Below are positions 15,160 to 21,754 of a stretch of 36,210 bases of DNA, piece after piece. The stretch is from DASPWV01 sp046727855 (GTDB lineage Bacteria > Acidobacteriota > Vicinamibacteria > Vicinamibacterales > UBA2999). The notes beneath the pieces were generated by a model. The model was not told where the DNA came from. It was given only the letters and a program-made list of their open reading frames with translations, and did no database searches. The stretch spans positions 1 to 36,210 of the forward strand of contig JBKPDL010000060.1 of NCBI GenBank assembly GCA_046727855.1, given 5' to 3'. The position numbers and the translations under genes are program-made. The number at the start of each line of letters is the position of its first letter. The stretch's first letter is position 1.

Positions 15160-15573
15160 TCGAAGAGCCGGCGTCGGACCGCAGGATGACGTCCTCGATT
15201 TACGAGACCGTATCAAACTCGCCTTTGGTGCGAATCGAGATGGCGCCCTTCGCGTTTGACCTGACCGCCGGGCACGTCGAGGTTTTCCGCGGCGAGCTTT
15301 GCCGCGACCTGGCTGAGTGGAAGATTCAGCGCCTCGAGCCGCCGCGGGTCCAGATTGATCTGGATTTCGCGCACTTCGCCGCCGTTGACTTCGACCGCCG
15401 CAACGCCGTCAATTTGCTCGAGCGGCGGCTTGAGATCATCCTCAACCTGTCGCCGGGTCACATCCGAGGGCTGCGATGATCCAACCGCATACACCATGAT
15501 CGGAAGGGCCGCGACGTCGAAGCGCTGAATCGTCGGATCCTCGATTTCCTGCGGCAGCTTGTAGCGAATCGCC
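15160..15573 (-). pseudogene. Internal fragment of an RND (AcrB/MdtB-like) efflux pump
   Basis: The - strand reads AAIRYKLPQEIEDPTIQRFD, then VAALPIMVYAVGSS, VEDDLKPPLEQIDGVAAVEV, EIQINLDPRRLEAL and LAAENLDVPGGQVKREGR. This is the first periplasmic porter segment of an RND pump, roughly residues 110-240 of the 1,000 expected. Decay is visible. A frameshift follows GRHLD; the next frame continues RTKGEFDTVS, then an in-frame TAA where Glu is expected, then IEDVILRSDAG. Both ends are abrupt junctions, so most of the gene was lost in deletions. Confidence 0.8.
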
Positions 15574-15639
15574 GCTGCACGCGGTGGAGAGAAACGTGCC
15601 GAACAAAACAGAGAAGAGAACGAGGGCGTTACGCGTCAT
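15574..15639 (-). pseudogene. N-terminal remnant of an RND periplasmic adaptor (lipoprotein)
   Basis: ATG 15639 (- strand) begins MTRNALVLFSVLFGTFLSTA, a lipoprotein signal peptide with Cys lipobox (LSTAC). It then runs out of frame directly into RND pump sequence. It overlaps the end of tetR by 11 bases, as the first gene of a coupled tetR-adaptor-pump operon would. Only about 22 codons remain. Confidence 0.55.
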
Positions 15640-16321
15640 GAATGCCGACTCCATCGACGGCCGAATGAAGAGCTGCTGGTGCATGAGGAGAGCAGGGAAC
15701 GAAGGTCGTGACAGTTCCTGTTTTGAGACCTGCGATGACGAGTTCGAGAACGTCGCGTGCGAGCGCGTCAGGATCTTCTCCGGGCGCGAGGCGGCATCCA
15801 CTGCCAAGCACTGAGGGGCCTGTCAGCGCACCCCAGATCAGATGCATGGCGACCATGGCGTCGGTGCCGGGAGCGAAGATGCCGGCGTCGATGCAGCGTT
15901 GAATCCGTCTGGCAGCAATCGCGAGCATGTCGTGCACGACGGCCATGCCGGACCACTGCTCGGTGATTTGCGGCACCGAGCGATCGACGAACATCAGCTG
16001 AAAAAACTCGCGGTGTTCCTTGGAGAACTCGTAATAGGCCCACCATCCACGGCGGACATCCTCGAGCGGGTCGTCGGTGGGCAGCAGATCGCGCTGCTTC
16101 AAGTCGAGACGGCGGAAGCCCTCCTCGGCGAGGGCGAAGAAGATGTCGTCCTTGCTGGGGAAGTAGCTGTAAATCGCCGCAGGGCTGTATTCGATGCGTT
16201 CAGCGATTTTGCGAATGGAGACGTTGCGATATCCCTCGGAAACGAAGAGGTCGCGTGCCGCCTCCAGAATGGCCTGCCGAACGGCTTGTCGCTCTCGATC
16301 CTGACGTTCTTTAATTCCCAT
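15629..16321 (-). CDS. TetR-family transcriptional regulator
   Basis: This 230-residue repressor-type regulator has an N-terminal helix-turn-helix reading AILEAARDLFVSEGYRNVSI, RKIAERIEYSPAAIYSYF and PSKDDIFFALAEEG, the classic TetR_N pattern. A ligand-binding helical domain follows (about 75-210; EFFQLMFVDR, HLIWGALTG). ATG 16321 starts just before the domain; an alternative ATG at 16351 adds ten non-conserved residues. The gene probably controlled the efflux operon whose remains lie directly downstream, and itself through the TGAACA dyad upstream. It looks intact although its target operon is destroyed, so it is either newly orphaned or controls other genes. Confidence 0.9.
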   Translation of the reverse strand: MGIKERQDRERQAVRQAILEAARDLFVSEGYRNVSIRKIAERIEYSPAAIYSYFPSKDDIFFALAEEGFRRLDLKQRDLLPTDDPLEDVRRGWWAYYEFSKEHREFFQLMFVDRSVPQITEQWSGMAVVHDMLAIAARRIQRCIDAGIFAPGTDAMVAMHLIWGALTGPSVLGSGCRLAPGEDPDALARDVLELVIAGLKTGTVTTFVPCSPHAPAALHSAVDGVGIHDA

Positions 16322-16365
16322 AGCGCGCACACGTGGCCCGGCGAAAAGCAAAAACCTGTTAGGGT

Positions 16366-16393
16366 TGAACAGTGTTGGGCTGAACAGTGTTCA
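16366..16393. promoter_or_regulatory. Candidate TetR operator: two TGAACAGTGTT copies
   Basis: A perfect dyad TGAACA-G-TGTTCA (16381-16393) is preceded 15 bases upstream by a direct copy of TGAACAGTGTT (16366-16376). The pair lies 45-72 bases before the tetR start on the - strand, where an autoregulatory operator is expected. Confidence 0.55.
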
Positions 16394-16399
16394 AATAAC

Positions 16400-16675
16400 T
16401 AATGGTGTTCGAATGAGGGTGTTTGGCAAGTCCAAAAAAAAAGGTACGGCGGGTTGACGGGCGCGGTGCTCGCGAGGTGGGTCCCGTGCACCGCGGATTG
16501 CTTCGCTTCCGGCCCCCGCAGTGCGTCTTGCGCACCTGCGGCACCCCTCGCACCGCCCCGCAGTATCGTCCGCCCCAACGCACCAAAGCACCTCAGCACG
16601 TTGCTCGTAGGCACCCACTTTGCTGCATCGCTTCGCAGTCCTGCTGGCATTGAGCGGGAAGAAGCGGTAGGCACC
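16400..16675. other. Gene-free stretch
   Basis: No credible gene was found in these 276 bases. There is an A9 run at 16434-16442 followed by a GC-rich block. Six-frame translations are Arg/Pro/Ala/Cys-rich without family character. It may be a degenerate interspersed element or decayed sequence. Confidence 0.4.
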
Positions 16676-16945
16676 ATGCGATCGTGGGTCAGATACGTCG
16701 CGGCGGTTGCGTTCGTCGCGGCAGCGCACACAACGGTGCGCGCACAACAACCGGTCTTCCATTCTGCGTCGATCTACACCGCGCTGCGCGAGCTCGATAA
16801 GCAGCGTCAATCATCGAATGCCGCCCGCGACGGCCGCTTCCACCGCATCGCTTTGAAAATCACAGCGCCTGGCCTCACATGGCGGCCTCGCGCCGGCTAC
16901 ATTGCCGACCGCGAGTCCGCCGCTGGCGGCGATGAACGACACTAG
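16676..16945 (+). CDS. Short putative secreted protein, possibly truncated
   Basis: ATG 16676 begins MRSWVRYVAAVAFVAAAHTT followed by VRAQQ, a good signal peptide with a cleavage-like site. About 65 mature residues follow (FHSASIYTALRELDKQR..., IALKITAPGLTWRPRAGY). No family is recognised. The C terminus is Arg/Ala/Gly-rich and looks like readthrough into non-coding sequence, so this may be the surviving 5' end of a longer exported protein. Confidence 0.4.
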   Translation: MRSWVRYVAAVAFVAAAHTTVRAQQPVFHSASIYTALRELDKQRQSSNAARDGRFHRIALKITAPGLTWRPRAGYIADRESAAGGDERH

Positions 16946-17075
16946 TCTCGACGACTTCTCATTCTGCGACAGGCTCAGGACGACCGGCCCGCCGAAACGT
17001 CGCGGCCGAATGGTCAGGGTGGGATGGGCTCGCTATGCGCGTGTGCGCCACGTTCATCCCAACTGCCAGGTTGTT
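16946..17075. repeat. Gap with a TCTGCGACAGGCTCAGGACGACC segment
   Basis: No gene is seen. The sequence at about 16963-16985 resembles the dispersed TTCGACAnGCTCAGGACnACC element; a related but rearranged form lies at about 3287-3330 inside the dnaJ tail (CTCGACAGAGCACGGGACAACC, then CTCGTCGAAGGACGAC). Confidence 0.35.
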
Positions 17076-17081
17076 TAGAAT
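17076..17081 (+). promoter_or_regulatory. Candidate -10 box (TAGAAT), leaderless start
   Basis: TAGAAT stands six bases before the GTG start at 17088. The spacing implies a transcript that begins at or next to the start codon. The -35 region (TTCATC) is poor. Confidence 0.4.
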
Positions 17082-17087
17082 GGGGCG

Positions 17088-17444
17088 GTGGCGTACCTCA
17101 CTGCCTTCCTGTACGCGGCCGGTTCCTTCGTCTGTCATCAAATCCCTGAACGTTCCTTTCACATCGCGGGTGCGCAACTACCGGTCTGCGCGCGCTGTAC
17201 TGGTCTGTATGCAGGCGGACTGATCGGGGTCATCGCCTGGCTCGCGCGCACGCGGAGCCCGCTTGCTCCTGTGGCCGCTCGTCGAGCGCTGGTAATCGCC
17301 GCCTTGCCGACAGTACTAACGGTCACAACGACGACGCTCGGTTGGTGGGATCCCGGGAATGTGACGCGCGCGATGCTTGCGCTGCCACTCGGACTCGCGG
17401 TCGGTGCAATCCTCGCGGCCGTGTTCACGCGCGAGTTGAGATAA
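17088..17444 (+). CDS. DUF2085 membrane protein
   Basis: This 118-residue protein carries the DUF2085 signature CHQIPERSFHIAGAQLPVCA followed by RCTGLYAGG. Two or three transmembrane helices follow (GLIGVIAWLA, ALVIAALPTVL, AMLALPLGLAVGAILAAVF). The conserved CHQ and CxRC cysteines suggest metal or haem binding or redox pairing, but no function is established. GTG 17088 is used. It opens a run of small membrane proteins with minimal spacing, suggesting a shared envelope role. Confidence 0.85.
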   Translation: MAYLTAFLYAAGSFVCHQIPERSFHIAGAQLPVCARCTGLYAGGLIGVIAWLARTRSPLAPVAARRALVIAALPTVLTVTTTTLGWWDPGNVTRAMLALPLGLAVGAILAAVFTRELR

Positions 17445-17503
17445 ACTAACGAATCCGAATTCTTATCTGTCTTGCTGCGTGGATCGTCCCCGGCGCAGGT
17501 CAC

Positions 17504-17809
17504 TTGTTGCAGCGGCGCTGGGAAAAGGGCCTCGTTTTTCTCGTCACCTTGCCGCTGATGTTTGCCGTCGGCTTGATGCTCGACGGTCGCCTGTTTCCCT
17601 TCGAGCTGTCGCAACCTCTCGTCGCCGCCGCCGCGTTTGCAGCATGGGGAAATGGCCTGCCGTATGTGATCGCCAAATTTCTCGGGCTCGGAGAAGGCGT
17701 GGTCACCGCGGCGTCGTACGAATACGGCAACACGTTCATGATCGTGTCGGGTCTCCTGAACATGCTCGTGGTGCTTGACGCGTACGATATTGCGTTGGGC
17801 CGCAAGTAA
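17504..17809 (+). CDS. Small membrane protein with upstream VPGAGH motif
   Basis: This is a 101-residue protein (from TTG 17504) with three predicted hydrophobic segments: GLVFLVTLPLMFAVGLML, PLVAAAAFAAWG and FMIVSGLLNMLVVLDAYDIA. The frame stays open back to 17450. It encodes ILICLAAWIVPGAGHLLQRRW, a membrane segment plus a PGAGH turn that looks conserved and belongs to the protein, yet no ATG, GTG or TTG precedes it. The true start may be ATT 17459 or ATC 17453, or the 5' end may be frameshifted. The stop overlaps the next ATG by one base. Uncharacterised. Confidence 0.75.
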   Translation: MLQRRWEKGLVFLVTLPLMFAVGLMLDGRLFPFELSQPLVAAAAFAAWGNGLPYVIAKFLGLGEGVVTAASYEYGNTFMIVSGLLNMLVVLDAYDIALGRK

Positions 17810-17982
17810 TGACCTCGCACCTGGGGCTATTGCTCTTGTTCGCCATGTTTATCTCTGTGGTGTTTGCCACGCTCATGCGCGATGAGCCGCGTGATCAACT
17901 GCTCTTTGGCTTGCGCCTCTTCAGTGGATTCGTCGCCGCCGCTCTCGTCATCGGGTGGCTGATGTATCCGCTTCCGCTTTGA
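17809..17982 (+). CDS. 57-residue two-helix membrane protein
   Basis: The ATG at 17809 shares one base with the preceding stop codon. The frame encodes MTSHLGLLLLFAMFISVVFA, a short polar loop with MRDEPRDQ, and a second helix GFVAAALVIGWLMYPLPL. Its TGA overlaps the VanZ TTG start by four bases. Tight coupling on both sides, and two clean transmembrane segments around an acidic/basic loop, argue that it is real. No family is recognised. Confidence 0.7.
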   Translation: MTSHLGLLLLFAMFISVVFATLMRDEPRDQLLFGLRLFSGFVAAALVIGWLMYPLPL

Positions 17983-18347
17983 GCCGTCAGTTCGCGTCGC
18001 TGTGGGCGCCAGTGGCCCTTTGCATGGCGGCCATTTTCTACGCGTCCTCACTGCCCGATCCGCCGGTGCCCACCGGCGTGTCCGACATCAACCTTCACGC
18101 GATCGCGTACTCGGCATTGATGCTCCTGGTGGTGCGCGCCGTCGCCCGGGCCGAATGGTCGCGCGTGACGCTCGGCGCGCTCGCGCTCGCGTGGCTCATC
18201 ACCGTCGTGTACGGCGCGAGCGACGAGTGGCATCAGATGTTCGTGCCCACGCGTCACGCCGAACTGCGCGACTTCGGCGCCGACGCGATCGGCGCACTGA
18301 TCGCGGGAATTGGCCTGAAAGCGTGGGTTATAATCAGGGGTTTATGA
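17979..18347 (+). CDS. VanZ-family membrane protein
   Basis: This 122-residue membrane protein has the VanZ-like pattern FYASSLPDPP, DINLHAIAYSALMLLVVRA, TVVYGASDEWHQMFVPTRHA and DFGADAIGALIAG, with three or four transmembrane helices. The family was named for a teicoplanin-resistance accessory gene; most members have no proven function. TTG 17979 gives a TTGA overlap with the 57-residue ORF; GTG 17955 is the alternative and adds eight residues. It ends in an ATGA overlap with the enoyl-CoA hydratase. Confidence 0.85.
   Translation: MSRQFASLWAPVALCMAAIFYASSLPDPPVPTGVSDINLHAIAYSALMLLVVRAVARAEWSRVTLGALALAWLITVVYGASDEWHQMFVPTRHAELRDFGADAIGALIAGIGLKAWVIIRGL
18329..18334 (+). promoter_or_regulatory. 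Perfect TATAAT box before enoyl-CoA hydratase
   Basis: TATAAT lies inside the end of the VanZ gene, nine bases before ATG 18344. A start site at about 18341-18344 would give a leaderless mRNA for the hydratase and the genes behind it. No good -35 box is present. Confidence 0.45.
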
Positions 18348-19126
18348 GCTTTGAAAATCTTCTCGTCGAACGAGAAGGTGCGGTCGCAATCGTCACAATC
18401 AATCGTCCGTCCGTGCGCAACGCACTCAACGGTCCCACGATTCGCGATCTGCAGCGTGCGATGGAAGAACTCAAAGCCGACCCGGCGGTGCGCGCGGTCG
18501 TTCTCACCGGCGCTGGGGACAAAGCGTTTGTCGCCGGCGCGGATATCAACGAGCTCGCGGTACTGTCGCCGGTCGAAGGTACGGAGCACGCGCGACGCGG
18601 GCAAGCGGTATTTGATTACATCGAGCATCTGGGCAAGCCGGTGATCGCCGCGATCAATGGGTTTGCGCTTGGCGGCGGGTGCGAGCTGGCCATGGCCTGT
18701 ACCATCCGCATCGCCGCCGACACCGCCCGTCTCGGACAACCGGAAATCAATCTTGGAATCATTCCGGGCTATGCCGGCAGTCAGCGGCTTCCACGCCTGG
18801 TTGGTAAGGGCATCGCGCTGGAAATTCTGCTGACCGGCGACATGATTCCCGCTTCACGCGCCTACGAAATCGGTCTGGTCAACCGGGTGGTCGCGGCTGC
18901 CGACCTGTTGAGCGAAGCGAAGAAGCTCGCCGAACTCCTGGCCGCGAAGGCTCCCGTCGCCGCGCGCTACATCATCGAAGCCGTCAATCACGGGTTCGAG
19001 ATGCCGCAGCTCGACGCGCAGGTTCTCGAACGCTCGCTCTTCGGCCTGGTGGCGACAACCAGCGACATGAAGGAAGGCACGCGCGCGTTTCTCGAAAAGC
19101 GGAAGCCCGAGTGGAAGGGCCGGTAG
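18344..19126 (+). CDS. Enoyl-CoA hydratase/isomerase family protein
   Basis: This 260-residue crotonase-fold enzyme has the oxyanion-hole segments DKAFVAGADINEL and NGFALGGGCELAMACTIRIA. GQPEINLGIIPGYAGSQRLPRLVG contains the catalytic Glu pair region of hydratases (E in CELAMAC and in GQPEINLG). It would hydrate trans-2-enoyl-CoA, most likely short chain (crotonyl-CoA) as in beta-oxidation or butyrate metabolism. ATG 18344 overlaps the VanZ stop; longer in-frame sequence upstream is VanZ antiframe and not homologous. ribH follows with no gap. Confidence 0.95.
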   Translation: MSFENLLVEREGAVAIVTINRPSVRNALNGPTIRDLQRAMEELKADPAVRAVVLTGAGDKAFVAGADINELAVLSPVEGTEHARRGQAVFDYIEHLGKPVIAAINGFALGGGCELAMACTIRIAADTARLGQPEINLGIIPGYAGSQRLPRLVGKGIALEILLTGDMIPASRAYEIGLVNRVVAAADLLSEAKKLAELLAAKAPVAARYIIEAVNHGFEMPQLDAQVLERSLFGLVATTSDMKEGTRAFLEKRKPEWKGR

Positions 19127-19567
19127 GTGCGCGTCGCCATCGTCGTTTCGCGATTCAACGATCTCGTCACAGATCGGCTGCTCGCCGGGGCCGAAGACGC
19201 GCTGCGCGAGGCGGGCGTTGCCGCCAGCGATGTCTCGATTCTGCGCGTGCCCGGCGCATTTGAGATTCCGATCACCGCGCAGCGTATTGCCGAAAGCTCA
19301 CGGGTAGATGCGGTCGTCTGCCTCGGCTGTCTGATCCGCGGCGCGACGCCGCATTTCGACTTCATCGCGTCGGCGTGTGCACACGGCATTACCGCCGCCT
19401 CCGCGGCCACTGGTATCCCGATGACTTTTGGGGTGCTCACGACCAACACCCTGGACGAAGCGCTCGAGCGTGCCGCGTCAGGCGACGCGAACAAGGGGCG
19501 CGAGGCCGCGCTCGCCGCGATCGATCTCGTTCGGACGCTAAAGGCGTTTGACGACAGCAGGCGATAG
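19127..19567 (+). CDS. ribH: 6,7-dimethyl-8-ribityllumazine synthase
   Basis: This 146-residue enzyme catalyses the penultimate step of riboflavin synthesis, joining ArP with dihydroxybutanone phosphate. Motifs are VSRFNDLVTDRLLAGA, VPGAFEIPITAQ, CLGCLIRGATPHFDFIASAC (catalytic His) and PMTFGVLTTNTLDEALERA. GTG 19127 immediately follows the hydratase stop. The protein starts right at the first core strand and so lacks the 10-15 residue N-terminal extension of many bacterial orthologues, which joins the neighbouring subunit. No other rib gene is in the window; nusB follows, as in many bacteria. Confidence 0.95.
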   Translation: MRVAIVVSRFNDLVTDRLLAGAEDALREAGVAASDVSILRVPGAFEIPITAQRIAESSRVDAVVCLGCLIRGATPHFDFIASACAHGITAASAATGIPMTFGVLTTNTLDEALERAASGDANKGREAALAAIDLVRTLKAFDDSRR

Positions 19568-19569
19568 GC

Positions 19570-20037
19570 ATGGCGGCGGACGCAGCCGAATCGAGATGGG
19601 CGAGCCGCAGCCGCGCGCGGGAAGCCGCGCTGCAGATCCTTTACCAGGTCGAGATCGGTCAGCTCAGCGTCGCCGATGCCGCCCGCCTGCATGGAGTGGT
19701 CGGCGCGCCTGACGTTCGATCGCTGGACGATGAGGCGCAGCAGTATGCGACCACGCTGGCGCGCGGCACGTGGGACAACCGCGGCGTACTGGACGACCGC
19801 ATCGCCGACGCGGCACGCAACTGGCGCGTGGAGCGGATGACGATTCTCGATCGCACCGTGCTGCGGCTGGCGGTCCACGAGATCATGAGCCATCCGGAAA
19901 CGCCGCCGCGCGTGGTCATCGACGAAGCGATCGAGCTCGCGCGCCGCTACAGCGCCGACGAGGCCGCCAGGTTCGTGAACGGCGTGCTTGATGGAGTGTT
20001 CCGGAAGCTGAAAGAGGAGGGAAAGATCGCCGACTAG
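19570..20037 (+). CDS. nusB: Transcription antitermination factor NusB
   Basis: This 155-residue all-helical protein binds boxA RNA with NusE (S10) and promotes rRNA antitermination. The family pattern is present: SRAREAALQILYQVEIG, LARGTWDNRGVLDDRI, WRVERMTILDRTVLRLAVHE and VVIDEAIELARRYSADEAARFVNGVLDGV. ATG 19570 lies two bases after ribH. The ribH-nusB pairing is a common bacterial arrangement. Confidence 0.95.
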   Translation: MAADAAESRWASRSRAREAALQILYQVEIGQLSVADAARLHGVVGAPDVRSLDDEAQQYATTLARGTWDNRGVLDDRIADAARNWRVERMTILDRTVLRLAVHEIMSHPETPPRVVIDEAIELARRYSADEAARFVNGVLDGVFRKLKEEGKIAD

Positions 20038-20040
20038 TTT

Positions 20041-20119
20041 CCGATAGTCAGTTTCCAGTTCAAAGTTCAGCTATCGGGTTCGTCAGTTGAACTGGGAACC
20101 GGGAACTGGAAACTTTCCC
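20041..20119. repeat. GGGAACTGGAAC fold-back element before lysS
   Basis: AGTTTCCAGTTC (20050-20061) has a perfect 12-base complement at 20103-20114 (GAACTGGAAACT). In between are more related words (TTGAACTGGGAACCGGGAAC). The element fills the nusB-lysS gap and ends seven bases before the lysS ATG. Confidence 0.8.
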
Positions 20120-20125
20120 GTGACC

Positions 20126-21715
20126 ATGTCCAACGAAGAATCGCAGATCCAGCAACGGCGCGCCAACCTCGAGGCGATCACCAAGCTCGGGATCAGTCCG
20201 TACCCGCACAAGTTCGAAACCACGGAGTCGGTCAGCGATCTCGTGTCCAGGCATGGGTCGAAGACCAAAGACGAGCTCGAGACTGCGGGCATCGCGACGA
20301 TCACCGCCGGACGGATCGTCAGCATCCGCAGCTTCGGCAGAGCCAGCTTCTTCGTGCTGTCAGACGGGCGCAGCCGCATTCAGGTGTATGTGCGCCAGGA
20401 CACGCTGCCGGAACGTGATTTCGCTCTCTCGCGATTGCTCGACTACGGCGATTACCTCGGCGTGGCGGGACATCTCTTTCGTACCAAGACCAACGAGTTG
20501 TCGATCTGGGCCTCGCGCCTCGAGTTTCTCGCCAAGTGTTTCATTCCGCTGCCAGAAAAGTGGCATGGGCTGCAGGACGTCGAGCTCCGCTACCGCCAAC
20601 GCTACCTCGATCTCATCGTCAACCCGGATGTTCGACGGGTTTTCGAGGTTCGCAGTCGAACCGTGACTGCGATTCGCGAGTTTCTCACCGCGCGCGGCTT
20701 TCTCGAAGTCGAGACGCCGATGATGCAGCCGCTCGCCGGTGGCGCGCTTGCCCGACCGTTTGTCACCCATCACAACGCGCTCGACATGAAGCTCTACCTG
20801 CGCATCGCGCCAGAGCTCTACCTCAAGCGCCTGGTGGTCGGTGGCATCGAACGGGTGTTCGAGATCAACCGTAATTTCAGAAATGAGGGAATCGGCTATC
20901 GGTGGAACCCTGAGTTCACGATGCTCGAGTTCTACTGGGCGTACGCCGATTATCACGACCTCATGGCGCTGACTGAGGAGATGCTCACCTCCGTCGTGCA
21001 CGCGGCTTTGGGGAAGCACGAAGCGACCTTTGGCGATCACACGATCTCCTTTACTCCGCCTTTCGCCCGTATTCCGTTTCGTAAGCTTGTCGCGGACACG
21101 GCGGCGAAGCGTCTTGGTGTCAGCGTGGACGAACAAAGCATCCGATCCCTCGACGTCGTCACGGGCCTGGCCGAACGCCTGGGAATCGAACTGGAGGCCG
21201 GCCTTGGGCCGGGAAAAATCGCCGCCGAGATCTTCGAAAAGCTGGTTGAAGACGACCTGATCCAGCCGACGTTCGTCTATGACTATCCAACCGAGATCTC
21301 GCCTCTTTCAAAGCAGCGTGCGGACGATCCTGACACGGTGGAGCGCTTCGAGCTGTATATCGCCGGCATGGAGATCGCCAACGCCTTCAGCGAGCTGAAC
21401 GATCCGCTCGAGCAACGGCGCCGCTTCGAGGCGCAACTCGCTGACCGCGCGCGCGGCGATCAGGAGGCGCATGCCATGGACGAGGATTACCTCCGCGCGC
21501 TCGACTACGGCCTGCCGCCCACCGGCGGAGAAGGCATCGGCATCGATCGCCTGGTGATGCTGCTCACCAACTCGCCATCCATTCGCGACGTCATCCTCTT
21601 CCCGTTGATGCGGCCCCGGGATGAGAACGAAGAACGACGAATGGAGAACGAAGAACGACGAACGACGAATGGAGAACGAAGAACGACGAACGACGAACGA
21701 AACCCAGCCGAATAA
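20126..21715 (+). CDS. lysS: Lysyl-tRNA synthetase, class II
   Basis: This 529-residue aminoacyl-tRNA synthetase charges tRNA-Lys. The N-terminal OB-fold anticodon domain (about 55-150; GRIVSIRSFGRASFFVLSD) precedes the class II core: motif 1 around FLTARGFLEVETPMMQPLAGG, motif 2 VFEINRNFRNEG and motif 3 GGEGIGIDRLVML. ATG 20126 is preferred over TTG 20087, whose extra residues are encoded by the upstream repeat. The last 35 or so residues (from RPRDENEERR) are translated from a GAACGAAGAACGAC repeat array and are not part of the family, which normally ends soon after motif 3 (LFPLMRP). Confidence 0.96.
   Translation: MSNEESQIQQRRANLEAITKLGISPYPHKFETTESVSDLVSRHGSKTKDELETAGIATITAGRIVSIRSFGRASFFVLSDGRSRIQVYVRQDTLPERDFALSRLLDYGDYLGVAGHLFRTKTNELSIWASRLEFLAKCFIPLPEKWHGLQDVELRYRQRYLDLIVNPDVRRVFEVRSRTVTAIREFLTARGFLEVETPMMQPLAGGALARPFVTHHNALDMKLYLRIAPELYLKRLVVGGIERVFEINRNFRNEGIGYRWNPEFTMLEFYWAYADYHDLMALTEEMLTSVVHAALGKHEATFGDHTISFTPPFARIPFRKLVADTAAKRLGVSVDEQSIRSLDVVTGLAERLGIELEAGLGPGKIAAEIFEKLVEDDLIQPTFVYDYPTEISPLSKQRADDPDTVERFELYIAGMEIANAFSELNDPLEQRRRFEAQLADRARGDQEAHAMDEDYLRALDYGLPPTGGEGIGIDRLVMLLTNSPSIRDVILFPLMRPRDENEERRMENEERRTTNGERRTTNDERNPAE
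21623..21708 (+). repeat. Three-copy GAGAACGAAGAACGACGAA array inside lysS
   Basis: Three near-identical copies of GAGAACGAAGAACGACGAA begin at about 21623, 21644 and 21672. They lengthen by extra CGACGAA heptamers from copy to copy. They lie in the lysS frame and encode ENEERR/TTNGERR-type residues. The stepwise growth by seven bases suggests slippage or recombination. Confidence 0.85.
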
Positions 21716-21728
21716 GCCATGTCCACAC

Positions 21729-21751
21729 TTCCTCGTTCTTAGTTCGGAACG
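21729..21751 (-). repeat. Complementary arm of the GAAC-word array
   Basis: CTTCCTCGTTCTTAGTTCGGAAC is the reverse complement of the AACGAGGAACTAAGAAC word found after dnaK at about 1959-1978. Here it follows the forward array of lysS, making a fold-back pair just before lolC. Confidence 0.6.
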
Positions 21752-21754
21752 CTA

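Noticed and set aside
15442..15807. 121-codon - strand frame as a real lipoprotein gene
   Set aside because: Only the stretch from ATG 15639 to the lipobox is gene-like. After it the frame is an out-of-frame reading of RND pump sequence, and before it the frame overlaps tetR.
20087..20125. TTG 20087 as the lysS start
   Set aside because: The extra residues (NWEPGTGNFPVT) are encoded by the fold-back repeat; ATG 20126 matches the family N terminus.
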